NCBI RefSeq assembly: GCF_003290445.1
Contig: NZ_CP021781.1
Location: 1,550,001 to 1,614,000 of the forward strand
From: Francisella adeliensis
GTDB taxonomy: Bacteria; Pseudomonadota; Gammaproteobacteria; Francisellales; Francisellaceae
Direction: 5' to 3'
DNA length: 64,000 nt
The notes below the pieces were generated by a model. It was not told where the DNA came from. It made no database searches and was given only the letters and a program-made list of their open reading frames with translations. Positions 29,076 to 37,873 of the stretch are shown piece after piece. The translations under genes were made by a program, and so were the position numbers. The number at the start of each line of letters is the position of its first letter. The stretch's first letter is position 1.

Positions 29076-30350
29076 ATGATAAATCTACTAGAATCTCTTA
29101 AAAGAGCCTTATACAACCTTAGAAGTAAACTTTGGTATAGACCATTATCCTATAGCCTTATTGCTATATTGTGGGTTTATCTATGCTTTTTACTTCAAGA
29201 GCTCGATGTAAATATCCACTCAACTAAAATAAACATAGAAACTGTTAATTCTCTATTATCTATAATTACAGGCAGTATGCTTGCGGTAATTGTATTTACA
29301 GTAGGTTCAATTGTCACAGCTTATAATTCTGCTAGCAACTCTGGTACGCCAAGAATCCTTTCTTTACTACTAAGAGACAATACTTCTCACGATGCTACAT
29401 CCTGCTTCATAGGTACTTTTATCTATGGGGTTGTAGCTACTGTAGCTATTAAATCAGGTATTTTTGATGAAACAGGAATATTTCTTATTTTTCTTATCAC
29501 AATAGCTGTATTTGCCTGGGTTATTTTTACTTTTATTGTTTGGATTGATAGTATTGCAAAGCTTGGTCAGGTAAAAACACTGATGAACAAGACTGAATCT
29601 CAAGCATTAAATGCTATACAAAAATATATATCCGATCCATACCTTGGATGTAATCGATTAGAAAAAAATAAGCTTCCGAATAATACCAAAATAATTTATG
29701 CTAATGAATATGGTTATTTAAATGGCATAAATATTGAGGGCTTAAATGCGTACTGTAAAAATGCTAATATAAAGCTTTATATTACAAAACATAAAGGCGA
29801 ACATTTAGCATGCTCTGAAGTTTTAGCTCATGCAAAAGCTTCAAAAACTTTATCAGATGAACAATTATCAGACATAGCATCTTACTTTACGATTTCTACT
29901 GAAAAAAGTTTTTTAGACGATCCTGTCTTTGGGGTTGAAACACTGAGTGAAATAGCTGCAAAAGCTCTTAGCCCCTCTACTAATGACCCTGGCACTGCTA
30001 TACATGTGATTGATGCTATTAATCGCTGTCTTAAAAAGATATTTACTGAATCCTCGCAAGACCATCAAATTAATTATGAACAACTATATCTTAGAGAAAT
30101 TTCTATAGAAAGATTCATCAAAAGTAGCTTTGAATATATAAGAGTTTATGGTGGTGGAAACATTATGGTTGCAAAACGAATCCAAAAAAGCTTGATACAT
30201 ATATCTAAGCATCTCAATGGGCAAAATAAAAAAGTTGTTTTAGCATATGCTAAAAGTTGTCAAAAACAAGCTGATGATCAGCTAACTTACGACTTTGAAA
30301 GAAAAGAATTTAACGATATAGTTAAAGAGTTAAGCAAGTTTGAAAGTTAA
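29076..30350 (+). CDS. DUF2254 membrane protein
   Basis: The 424-residue protein has an N-terminal block of about four membrane helices (25-45, 60-85, 110-130, 135-165), the second flanked by the conserved TVGSIVTAYNSASN.GTPRIL. A soluble C-terminal domain has ETLSEIAAKALSPSTNDPGTAIHVID. Both halves match DUF2254, an uncharacterised inner-membrane family. The ATG at 29076 is forced because the nearby upstream ATG is followed by a stop. Function is unknown. Confidence 0.82.
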   Translation: MINLLESLKRALYNLRSKLWYRPLSYSLIAILWVYLCFLLQELDVNIHSTKINIETVNSLLSIITGSMLAVIVFTVGSIVTAYNSASNSGTPRILSLLLRDNTSHDATSCFIGTFIYGVVATVAIKSGIFDETGIFLIFLITIAVFAWVIFTFIVWIDSIAKLGQVKTLMNKTESQALNAIQKYISDPYLGCNRLEKNKLPNNTKIIYANEYGYLNGINIEGLNAYCKNANIKLYITKHKGEHLACSEVLAHAKASKTLSDEQLSDIASYFTISTEKSFLDDPVFGVETLSEIAAKALSPSTNDPGTAIHVIDAINRCLKKIFTESSQDHQINYEQLYLREISIERFIKSSFEYIRVYGGGNIMVAKRIQKSLIHISKHLNGQNKKVVLAYAKSCQKQADDQLTYDFERKEFNDIVKELSKFES

Positions 30351-30415
30351 ATAACTATACATTCTTATACCATATTTGCTAGAATCTTCTTACATCTTCA
30401 AAAAATAATTATTTT

Positions 30416-31681
30416 GTGATTAATCGTATTCGTTCAAACCATATCCTATCAAAATCATTAATGACAATGTTTGTTCAAGCTCTAGGGCAAGGCTGTGCTT
30501 TTATAACAGCTATAATGCTTGCTAGACACCTTACAATGGATCAGTATGGATTTTATATATTTGGGGTTACAGTAGCAACTATCTTAGCTGTTATTGCTAC
30601 TATGGGAGCAGGTGGGATACTTGCTCGTACTTGGGGTAAATCAGATGAGTTGGGTTTCAAAAGAGATCAGGAGACTTTTTTAGCACAAAATTGGTATTTC
30701 AAACGCGGTTTGGTCTTAATCATTATCGTTTTAGCACTAATTACTATACCCAATTATTTAAGTTCATCTACAAACCTTATTCAAACATTTGCGCTACTTT
30801 TTGCAATACCTTTTTTTATAGCAAACATATTACAGTCATTTTTTGTTGCCAAGCGAGTTGTTGTTTATGCAAACCTTATCCAATTAGGCTTACGACTAAT
30901 AATGTTTGCTATAGTTTCATACTTTTTCTTTATGCAGATAACTAACTCAACTATCTTGATCGCTTTTATAGCTATATGTATGTTCAGTTATATTTTCATG
31001 ATATGGTTAAAACAACTCAAAAACTATAGTTTTAAAAGCTTTAAACCTGCTGGAAGCAACTTATCTTTTGCTTTAATGCAATGGGGGTTACTACTTTTAT
31101 CTCAGATAGATATTATAATATTAAAAGTCTTTAGTGATACTTCAAATGTTGCATTATTTGGTGTTGCACTACAACTTTCTGCTTTAGTTAGTTTTGTTCT
31201 AAATGCAGTAAATTCAAATGTATTATCTCAAATAGCTGACGATTATAAAAATTGCTCTAAAGAGGTTTTCCAAGGAAGAATAACATCTTACACTAAAATT
31301 ATCTTTATACTTTCCATATTTGCAATAAGTGGATTAATAATTTGCGGTTACCCAATAATTTTATTATACGGTGAACAATATACAGCTTCATATTATATTT
31401 TTTGTATTTTAATGGTTGGTCAAATTATAAATGTACTGTCAGGATGTGTAGCAACTATACTTAACATGGCAGGGTTTGAGAGAAAAACTTGTATAGCATT
31501 TTACTTTGCTTTAGCCATAAATATAATTTTGGGTATATTCCTAACTCTAGAATATGGAGTATACGGCTTAGCAGTTGCTTCTAGCCTTTCAATGATATAT
31601 TGGAATATACATTTACTATATAAAGTGATAACCCTGATAGGTATAAACCCCACTATATTTATCAGGAAAAAAATTAATTAG
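30416..31681 (+). CDS. Polysaccharide/oligosaccharide flippase-like membrane protein (MOP/PST family)
   Basis: The 421-residue protein has twelve or so hydrophobic segments and the Wzx-like N-terminus QALGQGCAFITAIMLARHLTMDQYGFY. The family flips lipid-linked saccharides across the inner membrane. The start used is GTG 30416; an in-frame ATG at 30461 is an alternative, as neither has a convincing ribosome site. It stands alone, with no glycosyltransferase neighbours, which is unusual for a flippase. Its last 8 bases overlap the convergent small gene at 31674. Confidence 0.8.
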   Translation: MINRIRSNHILSKSLMTMFVQALGQGCAFITAIMLARHLTMDQYGFYIFGVTVATILAVIATMGAGGILARTWGKSDELGFKRDQETFLAQNWYFKRGLVLIIIVLALITIPNYLSSSTNLIQTFALLFAIPFFIANILQSFFVAKRVVVYANLIQLGLRLIMFAIVSYFFFMQITNSTILIAFIAICMFSYIFMIWLKQLKNYSFKSFKPAGSNLSFALMQWGLLLLSQIDIIILKVFSDTSNVALFGVALQLSALVSFVLNAVNSNVLSQIADDYKNCSKEVFQGRITSYTKIIFILSIFAISGLIICGYPIILLYGEQYTASYYIFCILMVGQIINVLSGCVATILNMAGFERKTCIAFYFALAINIILGIFLTLEYGVYGLAVASSLSMIYWNIHLLYKVITLIGINPTIFIRKKIN

Positions 31682-31895
31682 AATCGTCAGCAAGAGGTGT
31701 GCTATCATCAGCAGCATTATTTAACTTCTCAGAAACCTGGTCAACAGTATTATTAACAGTTTCTTTCGCCTGATCAACTGGACTACTATTAATATTGGCT
31801 ATTAGAAGCAAAGAACCTGATATAAGCAAAAATATAACAAGAGGAATATTAATTGTTAGCTTAATTTTTTTAAGTATTTTTTTCATAGATTGCAT
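31674..31895 (-). CDS. Small membrane-anchored protein with helical tail
   Basis: This 73-residue protein is not of a family I know. A basic N-terminus (KKILKKIKL) precedes one membrane segment (about 16-34). A short polar tail rich in Asp, Asn, Val and Ala (VDQAKETVNNTVDQVSEKLNNAADD) echoes the repeats of the upstream gene. The ATG at 31895 lies three bases after that gene's stop; a second ATG three codons in is equally possible. The pair is likely translated in tandem, with the tail facing the periplasm if the basic end stays inside. Confidence 0.65.
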   Translation of the reverse strand: MQSMKKILKKIKLTINIPLVIFLLISGSLLLIANINSSPVDQAKETVNNTVDQVSEKLNNAADDSTPLADDSN

Positions 31896-31898
31896 TTA

Positions 31899-32588
31899 TT
31901 AGCTTACTTGATCTTCCATACCTTTGTTAAAATCATCAACGGCAGCATCTGTTTTAGCTTGTATATCTTTAGCCTTTTGAGAGCTGCTATCAGCCATATT
32001 TTTAGCACTGTTCGTTGCATCATCCGCTTCATTTATCATGGTGTTTTTCATACCTTCAGCTTTGTTAGAAACATCATCTGAAGTAGAACCCATACTTGTT
32101 GTTGCATCATTTGCTTCATTAGACATAGCATCTTGCATATCATCAACTTTATCAGATGTATCATCTGCTATAGATTGTGCTTTAACCTGGGCATCATCGA
32201 TCATCTTATTCATATCATCTGAACTTTGACCAGTTTTCTCAGCTACAGAATCTTGCATTGCATCTAATTTTTCTGATGCATCATCAGTCATATTCTGCGC
32301 TTTATCTTGAGTATCATCAATAGCCTGATTCAGAGAAGCTTTAGCTGATTCAGACTTATTAGAAACAGTATCATTCATATTTTGAGCATTTGTTTTAACA
32401 CTATCAGACATTTCGCCAGCCGATACAGATGCTTGATTTGCTTTATCTTTAGCAGAGTCTGCAATTTGTCCAACCTTTTCACCAGCATTATAAGATGCAC
32501 TTTCAGTATTCGATGAACTCATTGCAGTTGCTATTAATGGCGTTGTAGATAAACCTAGTGCCATCATTGCTAAACAAATTTTTTTCAT
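31899..32588 (-). CDS. Periplasmic LEA-like repeat protein
   Basis: The 229-residue precursor has a signal peptide (MKKICLAMMALGLSTTPLIATA). The rest is a low-complexity, very hydrophilic, helix-favouring sequence of Asp, Ala, Ser, Lys, Asn and Met. A 40-residue repeat is visible: IDDTQDKAQN..MQDSVAEK at 90-129 and IDDAQVKAQS..MQDAMSNE at 130-169. Weaker copies lie on both sides (VSNKSESAK, VSNKAEGMK). This resembles late-embryogenesis-abundant or amphipathic coiled-coil proteins linked to desiccation or envelope stress, but I cannot name a family. A GGAGAT ribosome site precedes the ATG. Confidence 0.72.
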   Translation of the reverse strand: MKKICLAMMALGLSTTPLIATAMSSSNTESASYNAGEKVGQIADSAKDKANQASVSAGEMSDSVKTNAQNMNDTVSNKSESAKASLNQAIDDTQDKAQNMTDDASEKLDAMQDSVAEKTGQSSDDMNKMIDDAQVKAQSIADDTSDKVDDMQDAMSNEANDATTSMGSTSDDVSNKAEGMKNTMINEADDATNSAKNMADSSSQKAKDIQAKTDAAVDDFNKGMEDQVS

Positions 32589-32625
32589 AATATATCTCCA
32601 TGGTTTATTATGTAAACTTACAAAT

Positions 32626-32639
32626 CGTATATCTATACG
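32626..32639. promoter_or_regulatory. Perfect palindrome upstream of the LEA-like gene
   Basis: CGTATA and TATACG flank a 2-base centre, 38 bases before the ATG at 32588. Twelve of fourteen bases are in perfect dyad symmetry, and a second imperfect dyad TGTAA/TTACA lies at 32611-32622. This could be an operator or form a leader hairpin. Confidence 0.35.
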
Positions 32640-32779
32640 CTACCATAAACACTGCAGTATTTCTAGCGTTAAGCTCTACTAATAAACAATAAACTCAAGA
32701 TTAAAAAAATAATTTTCTTTGGAAAAAATTAAGTGTGAGATGATTTATATAATGACATTTTGATAAATTTTAGAGCTTA

Positions 32780-33940
32780 CTATATTGAAAAAGAAGATTT
32801 TAGAGCTTCAGCCTTATCAATTTTCTCCCAATTAAATTCAGCTAGCTCTCTACCAAAATGTCCATAATTAGAAGTCTTACGATAGATAGGTCTTAAAAGA
32901 TCCAAATTTTCTATAATCTTACCAACTCGCAAATCAAAAACTTCAGATACTATTTGCTCAATTTTACTATCTGCAACTTTACCAGTACCAAATGTATTTA
33001 CCATAAGAGAAACAGGACTAGCCACTCCAATTGCATAAGCTACTTGTACTTCACATTTATCTGCTAAACCTGCTGCCACGATATTTTTAGCAATGTATCT
33101 ACCCATATAAGCACCTGAACGATCAACTTTTGATGGATCTTTACCAGAAAATGCACCTCCTCCATGATGAGCTGCTCCACCATAAGTATCAACTATAATT
33201 TTACGACCAGTTAATCCACAATCTCCTTGAGGTCCACCTATTAAAAACACACCTGTTGGGTTTATGTGATATTTAGTATCCTTAGTAAGTAAATCGGCTG
33301 GTATAACTTCTTTTACTACCTCTTGTATGATAGCGTCATGAAGATCTTTTTGAGAAATGGTTTCATCATGTTGAGTCGATAATACCACTGTATCAACAAA
33401 TTTCGGCTTACCATTCTCATAAGCTAATGTAACTTGTGCTTTAGCATCTGGACGCAACCAAGCAAGTTTGCGCGATTTTCTAAGCTCAGCTTGTTTCCTC
33501 ATAAGTAAATGAGAATAATATATAGCTGCAGGCATAAGTGTCGGAGTCTCATTAGTTGCAAACCCAAACATCAAGCCTTGATCACCAGCACCTAAATCGG
33601 CCAATGAACCACGATCAACACCCTGAGCAATATCACTAGATTGTTTACCAATAGCATTTATTACTGAACAAGTCCTACCATCTATACCTTTTTCAGCATT
33701 ATCATAACCTGTCTCTGTAATAACATTACGCACTAATTCTTCTATATCAACCCATGCAGAAGTTGAAATCTCGCCTGCAACTAATGCCATGCCTGTCTTA
33801 ACTAGTGTTTCACAAGCTACACGAGCATTTTTATCTTGTTCTAAGATTGCATCTAAAATTGCATCTGAAATTTGATCAGCAAGCTTATCTGGGTGCCCTT
33901 CAGAAACAGACTCTGATGTAAATAAATAATTTTTCGACAT
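32780..33940 (-). CDS. metK: S-adenosylmethionine synthetase
   Basis: MetK makes S-adenosylmethionine from methionine and ATP. The 386-residue protein carries [20 protein letters not shown] at the N-terminus, [16 protein letters not shown] near 115, the phosphate-binding [22 protein letters not shown] and [14 protein letters not shown] strong AAAAGGAG precedes the ATG. The gene has a long structured leader and a good promoter back-to-back with that of rpsP. Confidence 0.97.
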   Translation of the reverse strand: MSKNYLFTSESVSEGHPDKLADQISDAILDAILEQDKNARVACETLVKTGMALVAGEISTSAWVDIEELVRNVITETGYDNAEKGIDGRTCSVINAIGKQSSDIAQGVDRGSLADLGAGDQGLMFGFATNETPTLMPAAIYYSHLLMRKQAELRKSRKLAWLRPDAKAQVTLAYENGKPKFVDTVVLSTQHDETISQKDLHDAIIQEVVKEVIPADLLTKDTKYHINPTGVFLIGGPQGDCGLTGRKIIVDTYGGAAHHGGGAFSGKDPSKVDRSGAYMGRYIAKNIVAAGLADKCEVQVAYAIGVASPVSLMVNTFGTGKVADSKIEQIVSEVFDLRVGKIIENLDLLRPIYRKTSNYGHFGRELAEFNWEKIDKAEALKSSFSI

Positions 33941-34066
33941 TATTATTTCTCCTTTTAATTGTGAGACTGCTAAAAGGTTTTCTGGAAAGACTCATAAGAG
34001 ATTCTTAGAAACGCTTTAGCTTGTTTTTTATGGTCGCAAGCAAGTTGTTTGTTAAATTCAGCGACG
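33941..34066 (-). ncRNA. Structured 5' leader of metK, class unknown
   Basis: The predicted metK transcript has about 125 untranslated bases. Pairings visible on the minus strand are GTCGC (34065-34061) with GCGAC (34037-34033), GCTTG (34041-34037) with CAAGC (34023-34019), and GCTAAA (34020-34015) with TTTAGC (33974-33969). The first two share a base and the last two share GC, so they compete. I do not recognise a known SAM or SAH riboswitch core. A regulatory role is inferred only from length, structure and the gene it precedes. Confidence 0.35.
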
Positions 34067-34072
34067 AAAATA

Positions 34073-34100
34073 ATTATATATGATGTTATTCATAAGTCAA
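34073..34100 (-). promoter_or_regulatory. metK promoter
   Basis: TTGACT (34100-34095) and a perfect TATAAT (34078-34073) are 16 bases apart on the minus strand, 132 bases before the metK ATG. The -35 lies in one arm of a palindrome shared with the rpsP promoter. Confidence 0.6.
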
Positions 34101-34110
34101 CTATTGACTT
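34094..34110. promoter_or_regulatory. Palindrome joining the metK and rpsP -35 boxes
   Basis: AAGTCAA and TTGACTT flank CTA in perfect dyad symmetry. Each arm supplies a TTGACT -35 box, one reading left to metK and one reading right to rpsP. The two promoters are therefore back-to-back and their polymerases should compete or be co-regulated. Confidence 0.5.
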
Positions 34111-34132
34111 TTGCATCAATAGTCTTTAAAGT
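34104..34132 (+). promoter_or_regulatory. Possible rpsP-rimM promoter
   Basis: TTGACT (34104-34109) and TAAAGT (34127-34132, 4/6) are 17 bases apart, 100 bases before the rpsP ATG. The -35 is good and the -10 is mediocre. Confidence 0.45.
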
Positions 34133-34231
34133 TATGCTATTAAATTTTTGAATATATTTTGCTAAGCAGATGGCTGCTCTACTTAGTTTAATGACTTTTT
34201 AATATACAAATAATAATTGGAGAATAAATAA

Positions 34232-34483
34232 ATGGTAGTAATCCGTATGGCTCGTGGTGGAGCAAAAAAGCGTCCTTTCTATAGAATCGTAGTTGCTGAC
34301 AAAAGAAGCCCTAGAGATGGTAAATTCATCGAAAGATTAGGTTTCTTTAACCCTGTAGCTAAAGGTGGCGAAGAAAGATTAAAACTTGATGTTGCTAAAG
34401 CTCAAGAATGGATCGCTAAAGGCGCTCAACCATCTGATAGAGTTGCAAGCTTAATCAAAGAAGCTCAAAAAGCTGCTGCTTAA
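34232..34483 (+). CDS. rpsP: 30S ribosomal protein S16
   Basis: The 83-residue basic protein begins [25 protein letters not shown], the S16 signature, and includes IERLGFFNP. It is an early assembly protein of the small subunit. TTGGAGAATAA gives a strong ribosome site. rimM follows after 27 bases, the usual gammaproteobacterial neighbour. Confidence 0.97.
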   Translation: MVVIRMARGGAKKRPFYRIVVADKRSPRDGKFIERLGFFNPVAKGGEERLKLDVAKAQEWIAKGAQPSDRVASLIKEAQKAAA

Positions 34484-34510
34484 TAGCACACTTCAAATTC
34501 TAAAATTTTT

Positions 34511-35020
34511 ATGACCGAAGATTTCGTTGAAATAGCTCGTATTGGAGCTACTTATAAACTCGATGGCGAACTCAATCTATACCCTATAGCAAACAGTATT
34601 GAAACACTTTTAAGTTATGGTGATTGGTATATCCAATTAGCAAATTCTCAAGACTGGCAAAAACTTAGCGATGAAAATGTCTTCCGTCGTGCAGACAAAA
34701 TCTACATCAAATTTGCAAATATTGATAACGCAAATATCGCTAAAAAATTTGTGAATGCTATGGTAGGTGTGCCTAAGAGTGCTTTACCTGAGTTAGGTAA
34801 TGATGAGACATATTATGCAGACTTGATTGATTGTTGTGTCACCAATACATCTAATGACTCTTTTGGTAAGGTTGTTGATGTAATTGATACAGGCTCAAAC
34901 CAAGTTTTGATATGTCAACTTGATAAAGATGAATATCTTATACCTTATATCAAACGATATATATTATCAGAAAATATTGCTGATAAAAAAATCACTGTTG
35001 ACTGGGAAAAAGATTACTAA
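34511..35020 (+). CDS. rimM: Ribosome maturation factor RimM
   Basis: RimM binds S19 and helps mature the 30S head. The 169-residue protein has the N-terminal barrel ([18 protein letters not shown]) and a C-terminal PRC-barrel ([10 protein letters not shown].., [18 protein letters not shown]). Unlike the usual rpsP-rimM-trmD-rplS order, neither trmD nor rplS follows; the next 318 bases are non-coding and the next gene is convergent fba. Confidence 0.93.
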   Translation: MTEDFVEIARIGATYKLDGELNLYPIANSIETLLSYGDWYIQLANSQDWQKLSDENVFRRADKIYIKFANIDNANIAKKFVNAMVGVPKSALPELGNDETYYADLIDCCVTNTSNDSFGKVVDVIDTGSNQVLICQLDKDEYLIPYIKRYILSENIADKKITVDWEKDY

Positions 35021-35338
35021 TTTTATAACAACTAGTAGTCTACTAGATCCATCAAAATCTCTTACAAATTTTATAGACAAATAAAACTTTCCCTTATCTT
35101 TTGAGCATTATTCAAAAAACCATTAAAACTGTTGATTTAATATTATTGTACAAGAAAACAATATCGTTGAACGAAGTCGAAGTCTCAGTTTTCTTTGTAT
35201 TGTAACAGACATTTTGACAGATGGTTGCTAAGTACTTAATGATCTTTTGGTATTAAATCAATAGTTTTTTATTATTTTCAGCAATTCCTATAAAGATAGA
35301 TTTTTTTAGAGAAAAATTAGAAGAATTTTATAGATTAA
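35021..35338. other. 318-base convergent gap between rimM and fba
   Basis: This gap holds no gene. Just after rimM there is a 15-base dyad CTAGTAG-T-CTACTAG (35032-35046). A 51-base inverted-repeat element lies at 35149-35199. The rest is AT-rich. Terminators for both rimM and fba should lie here, but no classical stem plus T-run is clear apart from the inverted repeat. Confidence 0.5.
35149..35199. repeat. Palindromic element (imperfect inverted repeat)
   Basis: Arms TACAAGAAAAC (35149-35159) and GTTTTCTTTGTA (35188-35199) match with one extra base. They enclose a G+C-richer core, CGTTGAACGAAGTCGAAG, unlike the AT-rich surroundings. It could be a bidirectional terminator or a copy of a dispersed palindromic repeat. 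Confidence 0.45.
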
Positions 35339-36403
35339 TTATTTAACTACAGGGTCAAGTTCACCTTTTTCATATAGACCAAACATAGTCTCAAGCGATG
35401 TAGCATTTATTTTGCTAGCTTGACCAGCTGAACCAAATGCTTCGTATCTAGCAGCACATATTTCAGACATAGCTGCTTTTGCTACAGCATTATATTTGCG
35501 TGGATCAAATTCTGCTGGATTTTCAGCCATAAACCTTCTTATCGCACCAGTAGCTGCCATACGAAGATCTGTATCGATATTTACTTTACGCACACCGTAC
35601 TTAATAGCTTCTACGATTTCACTTACAGGTACGCCGTAAGTTTCACCCATAGAACCACCGTAATTATTGATAACTTCTAACCAGTCTTGAGGTACAGATG
35701 AAGAACCATGCATTACAAGGTGAGTGTTAGGGATTCTAGCGTGAATCTCTTTTACTCTGCTTATAGATAAAACATCACCTGTAGGTGGCTTAGTGAACTT
35801 ATAAGCACCGTGAGAAGTACCTATAGCAATTGCTAAAGCATCAACCTTAGTTTTCTTAACAAAGTCAGCAGCCTCTTCAGGATCAGTAAGCATTTGATCC
35901 ATAGATAAAGTACCTTCTGCGCCAACGCCATCTTCTTCACCAGCTTGACCAGTTTCTAAAGAACCTAAACAGCCTAACTCACCCTCAACAGACACACCAC
36001 AAGCATGAGCCATATCTGTTACAGTTTTAGTAACATCTACATTGTACTCATAGCTAGCTGGAGTCTTACCATCACTCATTAACGAGCCGTCCATCATTAC
36101 AGATGAAAAGCCCAACTGAATAGATCTTTGACAAACTGCAGGAGATGTACCATGATCTTGGTGCATACATACAGGCAGATGTGGATACTCTTCAATAGCA
36201 GCTAATACAAGATGTCTGATGAAAGGAGCACCTGCGTACTTTCTTGCACCTGCAGAACCTTGTAGGATAACTGGTGAGTTTACTTTATCAGCAGCTTCCA
36301 TCACAGCTCTAACCTGCTCTAGGTTATTTACATTAAACGCTGGAATACCATAACCATTCTCAGCAGCATGATCTAAAAGTTGTCTTAATGAAACTAATGC
36401 CAT
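35339..36403 (-). CDS. fba: Fructose-bisphosphate aldolase, class II
   Basis: This zinc-dependent aldolase joins or splits fructose-1,6-bisphosphate and the triose phosphates. The 354 residues include the zinc motif [11 protein letters not shown] near 80-90, [28 protein letters not shown] and [11 protein letters not shown]. It is the last gene of the tkt-gap-pgk-pyk-fba operon, 21 bases after pyk. In Francisella, Fba has also been reported to influence transcription of other genes. With GlpX it gives the hexose branch of gluconeogenesis. Confidence 0.96.
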   Translation of the reverse strand: MALVSLRQLLDHAAENGYGIPAFNVNNLEQVRAVMEAADKVNSPVILQGSAGARKYAGAPFIRHLVLAAIEEYPHLPVCMHQDHGTSPAVCQRSIQLGFSSVMMDGSLMSDGKTPASYEYNVDVTKTVTDMAHACGVSVEGELGCLGSLETGQAGEEDGVGAEGTLSMDQMLTDPEEAADFVKKTKVDALAIAIGTSHGAYKFTKPPTGDVLSISRVKEIHARIPNTHLVMHGSSSVPQDWLEVINNYGGSMGETYGVPVSEIVEAIKYGVRKVNIDTDLRMAATGAIRRFMAENPAEFDPRKYNAVAKAAMSEICAARYEAFGSAGQASKINATSLETMFGLYEKGELDPVVK

Positions 36404-36424
36404 TTTATTCTCCTCTTTATTTTG

Positions 36425-37861
36425 TTATCTTACTTGACCTGCAATTATTACTTTAATCTTATTTGAGCTACCATGCACACCCATGCTATCCCCACTTGTA
36501 AGCACTAAAATATCACCATCTTTCGCATAGTTTCTACTTTCTAATTCCATACAAGCAGATCTATTTACATATAGTTTAGACATTCTAGTAGAGTCGAAAT
36601 GTATCGGCACAACACCTCTAAATAATGTCATAGCTCCTAAAGTTGTAGCATTACGCGATAGTGCATAAATCGGTAAAGATGTATTTATACGAGACATCCA
36701 ACGCGAAGTATTACCACCTTCTGTAAGCACTATTAAACCTTTAGCATTAATTTCATTTGCTATCTTAACAGCAGCTACAGATACAGCTTGGTCAACACGA
36801 CTACAATCTGCAATCTTAGGTTTTTTAACCATATGACTATACTTACTATGTTCTGCAGAATCACATATGCGCGACATCGCTTCAATTGTCTCTACAGGAT
36901 AGCTACCAACAGCAGTCTCTGCTGAAAGCATCACAGCATCAGTACCATCAAACACGGCATTTGCCACATCAGATGCTTCTGCACGAGTTGGAGACGAGTT
37001 ATCTATCATAGATTCCATCATTTGCGTAGCTGTTATAGAACCTTTTTCATTTTGGCGAGCTGTTGTAATTATTAGCTTTTGTGCAGCCGGTACATTTTCA
37101 TCACCAATCTCTACTGCTAAATCACCACGAGCAACCATCACCATATCTGAAGCATCAACTATAGCTTTAAGATTATCTTTAAGTACGGCTTCTGCTCTTT
37201 CAATTTTAGCAACCATAGCAGGCTTCCAACCAGCTTCATTTACTAATTTGCGAGCATAGTCCATGTCTTTACCATCACGCACAAAAGATACTGCCAAGAA
37301 ATCAACTTGTAGCATTGCAGCTGTTTTGATATCTTCAATATCTTTTTCAGTCAAAGCAGGAGCTGTTAAACCACCACCTTTTTTGTTGATACCTTTGTTA
37401 TTAGAAACCTTACCACCTACTAAAACTTTAGTTGTCGCTTTATTTCCTTTTACAGACTCAACCTCAAGCACAATCTTACCATCATCTACTAGTAAAATAT
37501 CTTTCGGCTTAACATCTTGAATAAGCTCTTTATAATCAATGCCTACACTTTTATCATCTCCCTCTTCTACACCCAAATCTGAATCCAGAATAAACTTTTG
37601 ACCTTTTTTAAGCATTTCAGAACCATTTTTAAACTTTGAAAGCCTAATCTTTGGTCCTTGTAAATCAGCCAATATACCCACATAAGTATCTTGCTCTTTA
37701 GCAATACTGCGGATTAAATCAACTCTTTTACGATGATCTTCTGGTGAACCATGAGAGAAATTACACCTTACGGCATTTACACCAGCTTTTATCATAGCTG
37801 TAAGTACTTCTTTTGACTCACTAGCTGGACCAAGCGTTGCTAATATTTTAGTTCTTTTCAT
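36425..37861 (-). CDS. pyk: Pyruvate kinase
   Basis: Pyk converts PEP and ADP to pyruvate and ATP. The 478-residue protein has KILATLGPAS at the N-terminus, NFSHGSPEDH, ILADLQGPKIR, the metal/substrate helix MVAKIERAEAV followed by MVARGDLAVEIG, and TATQMMESMI. The C-terminal effector domain is present. It lies 12 bases after pgk, in the same operon. The gene drives the glycolytic direction, whereas PEPCK and GlpX would drive the reverse. Confidence 0.96.
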   Translation of the reverse strand: MKRTKILATLGPASESKEVLTAMIKAGVNAVRCNFSHGSPEDHRKRVDLIRSIAKEQDTYVGILADLQGPKIRLSKFKNGSEMLKKGQKFILDSDLGVEEGDDKSVGIDYKELIQDVKPKDILLVDDGKIVLEVESVKGNKATTKVLVGGKVSNNKGINKKGGGLTAPALTEKDIEDIKTAAMLQVDFLAVSFVRDGKDMDYARKLVNEAGWKPAMVAKIERAEAVLKDNLKAIVDASDMVMVARGDLAVEIGDENVPAAQKLIITTARQNEKGSITATQMMESMIDNSSPTRAEASDVANAVFDGTDAVMLSAETAVGSYPVETIEAMSRICDSAEHSKYSHMVKKPKIADCSRVDQAVSVAAVKIANEINAKGLIVLTEGGNTSRWMSRINTSLPIYALSRNATTLGAMTLFRGVVPIHFDSTRMSKLYVNRSACMELESRNYAKDGDILVLTSGDSMGVHGSSNKIKVIIAGQVR

Positions 37862-37873
37862 CGTTATTTTCCT

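Noticed and set aside
31890-32229. Plus-strand frames opposite the LEA-like gene
   Set aside because: They are shadows created by the low-complexity codon pattern of the minus-strand gene.
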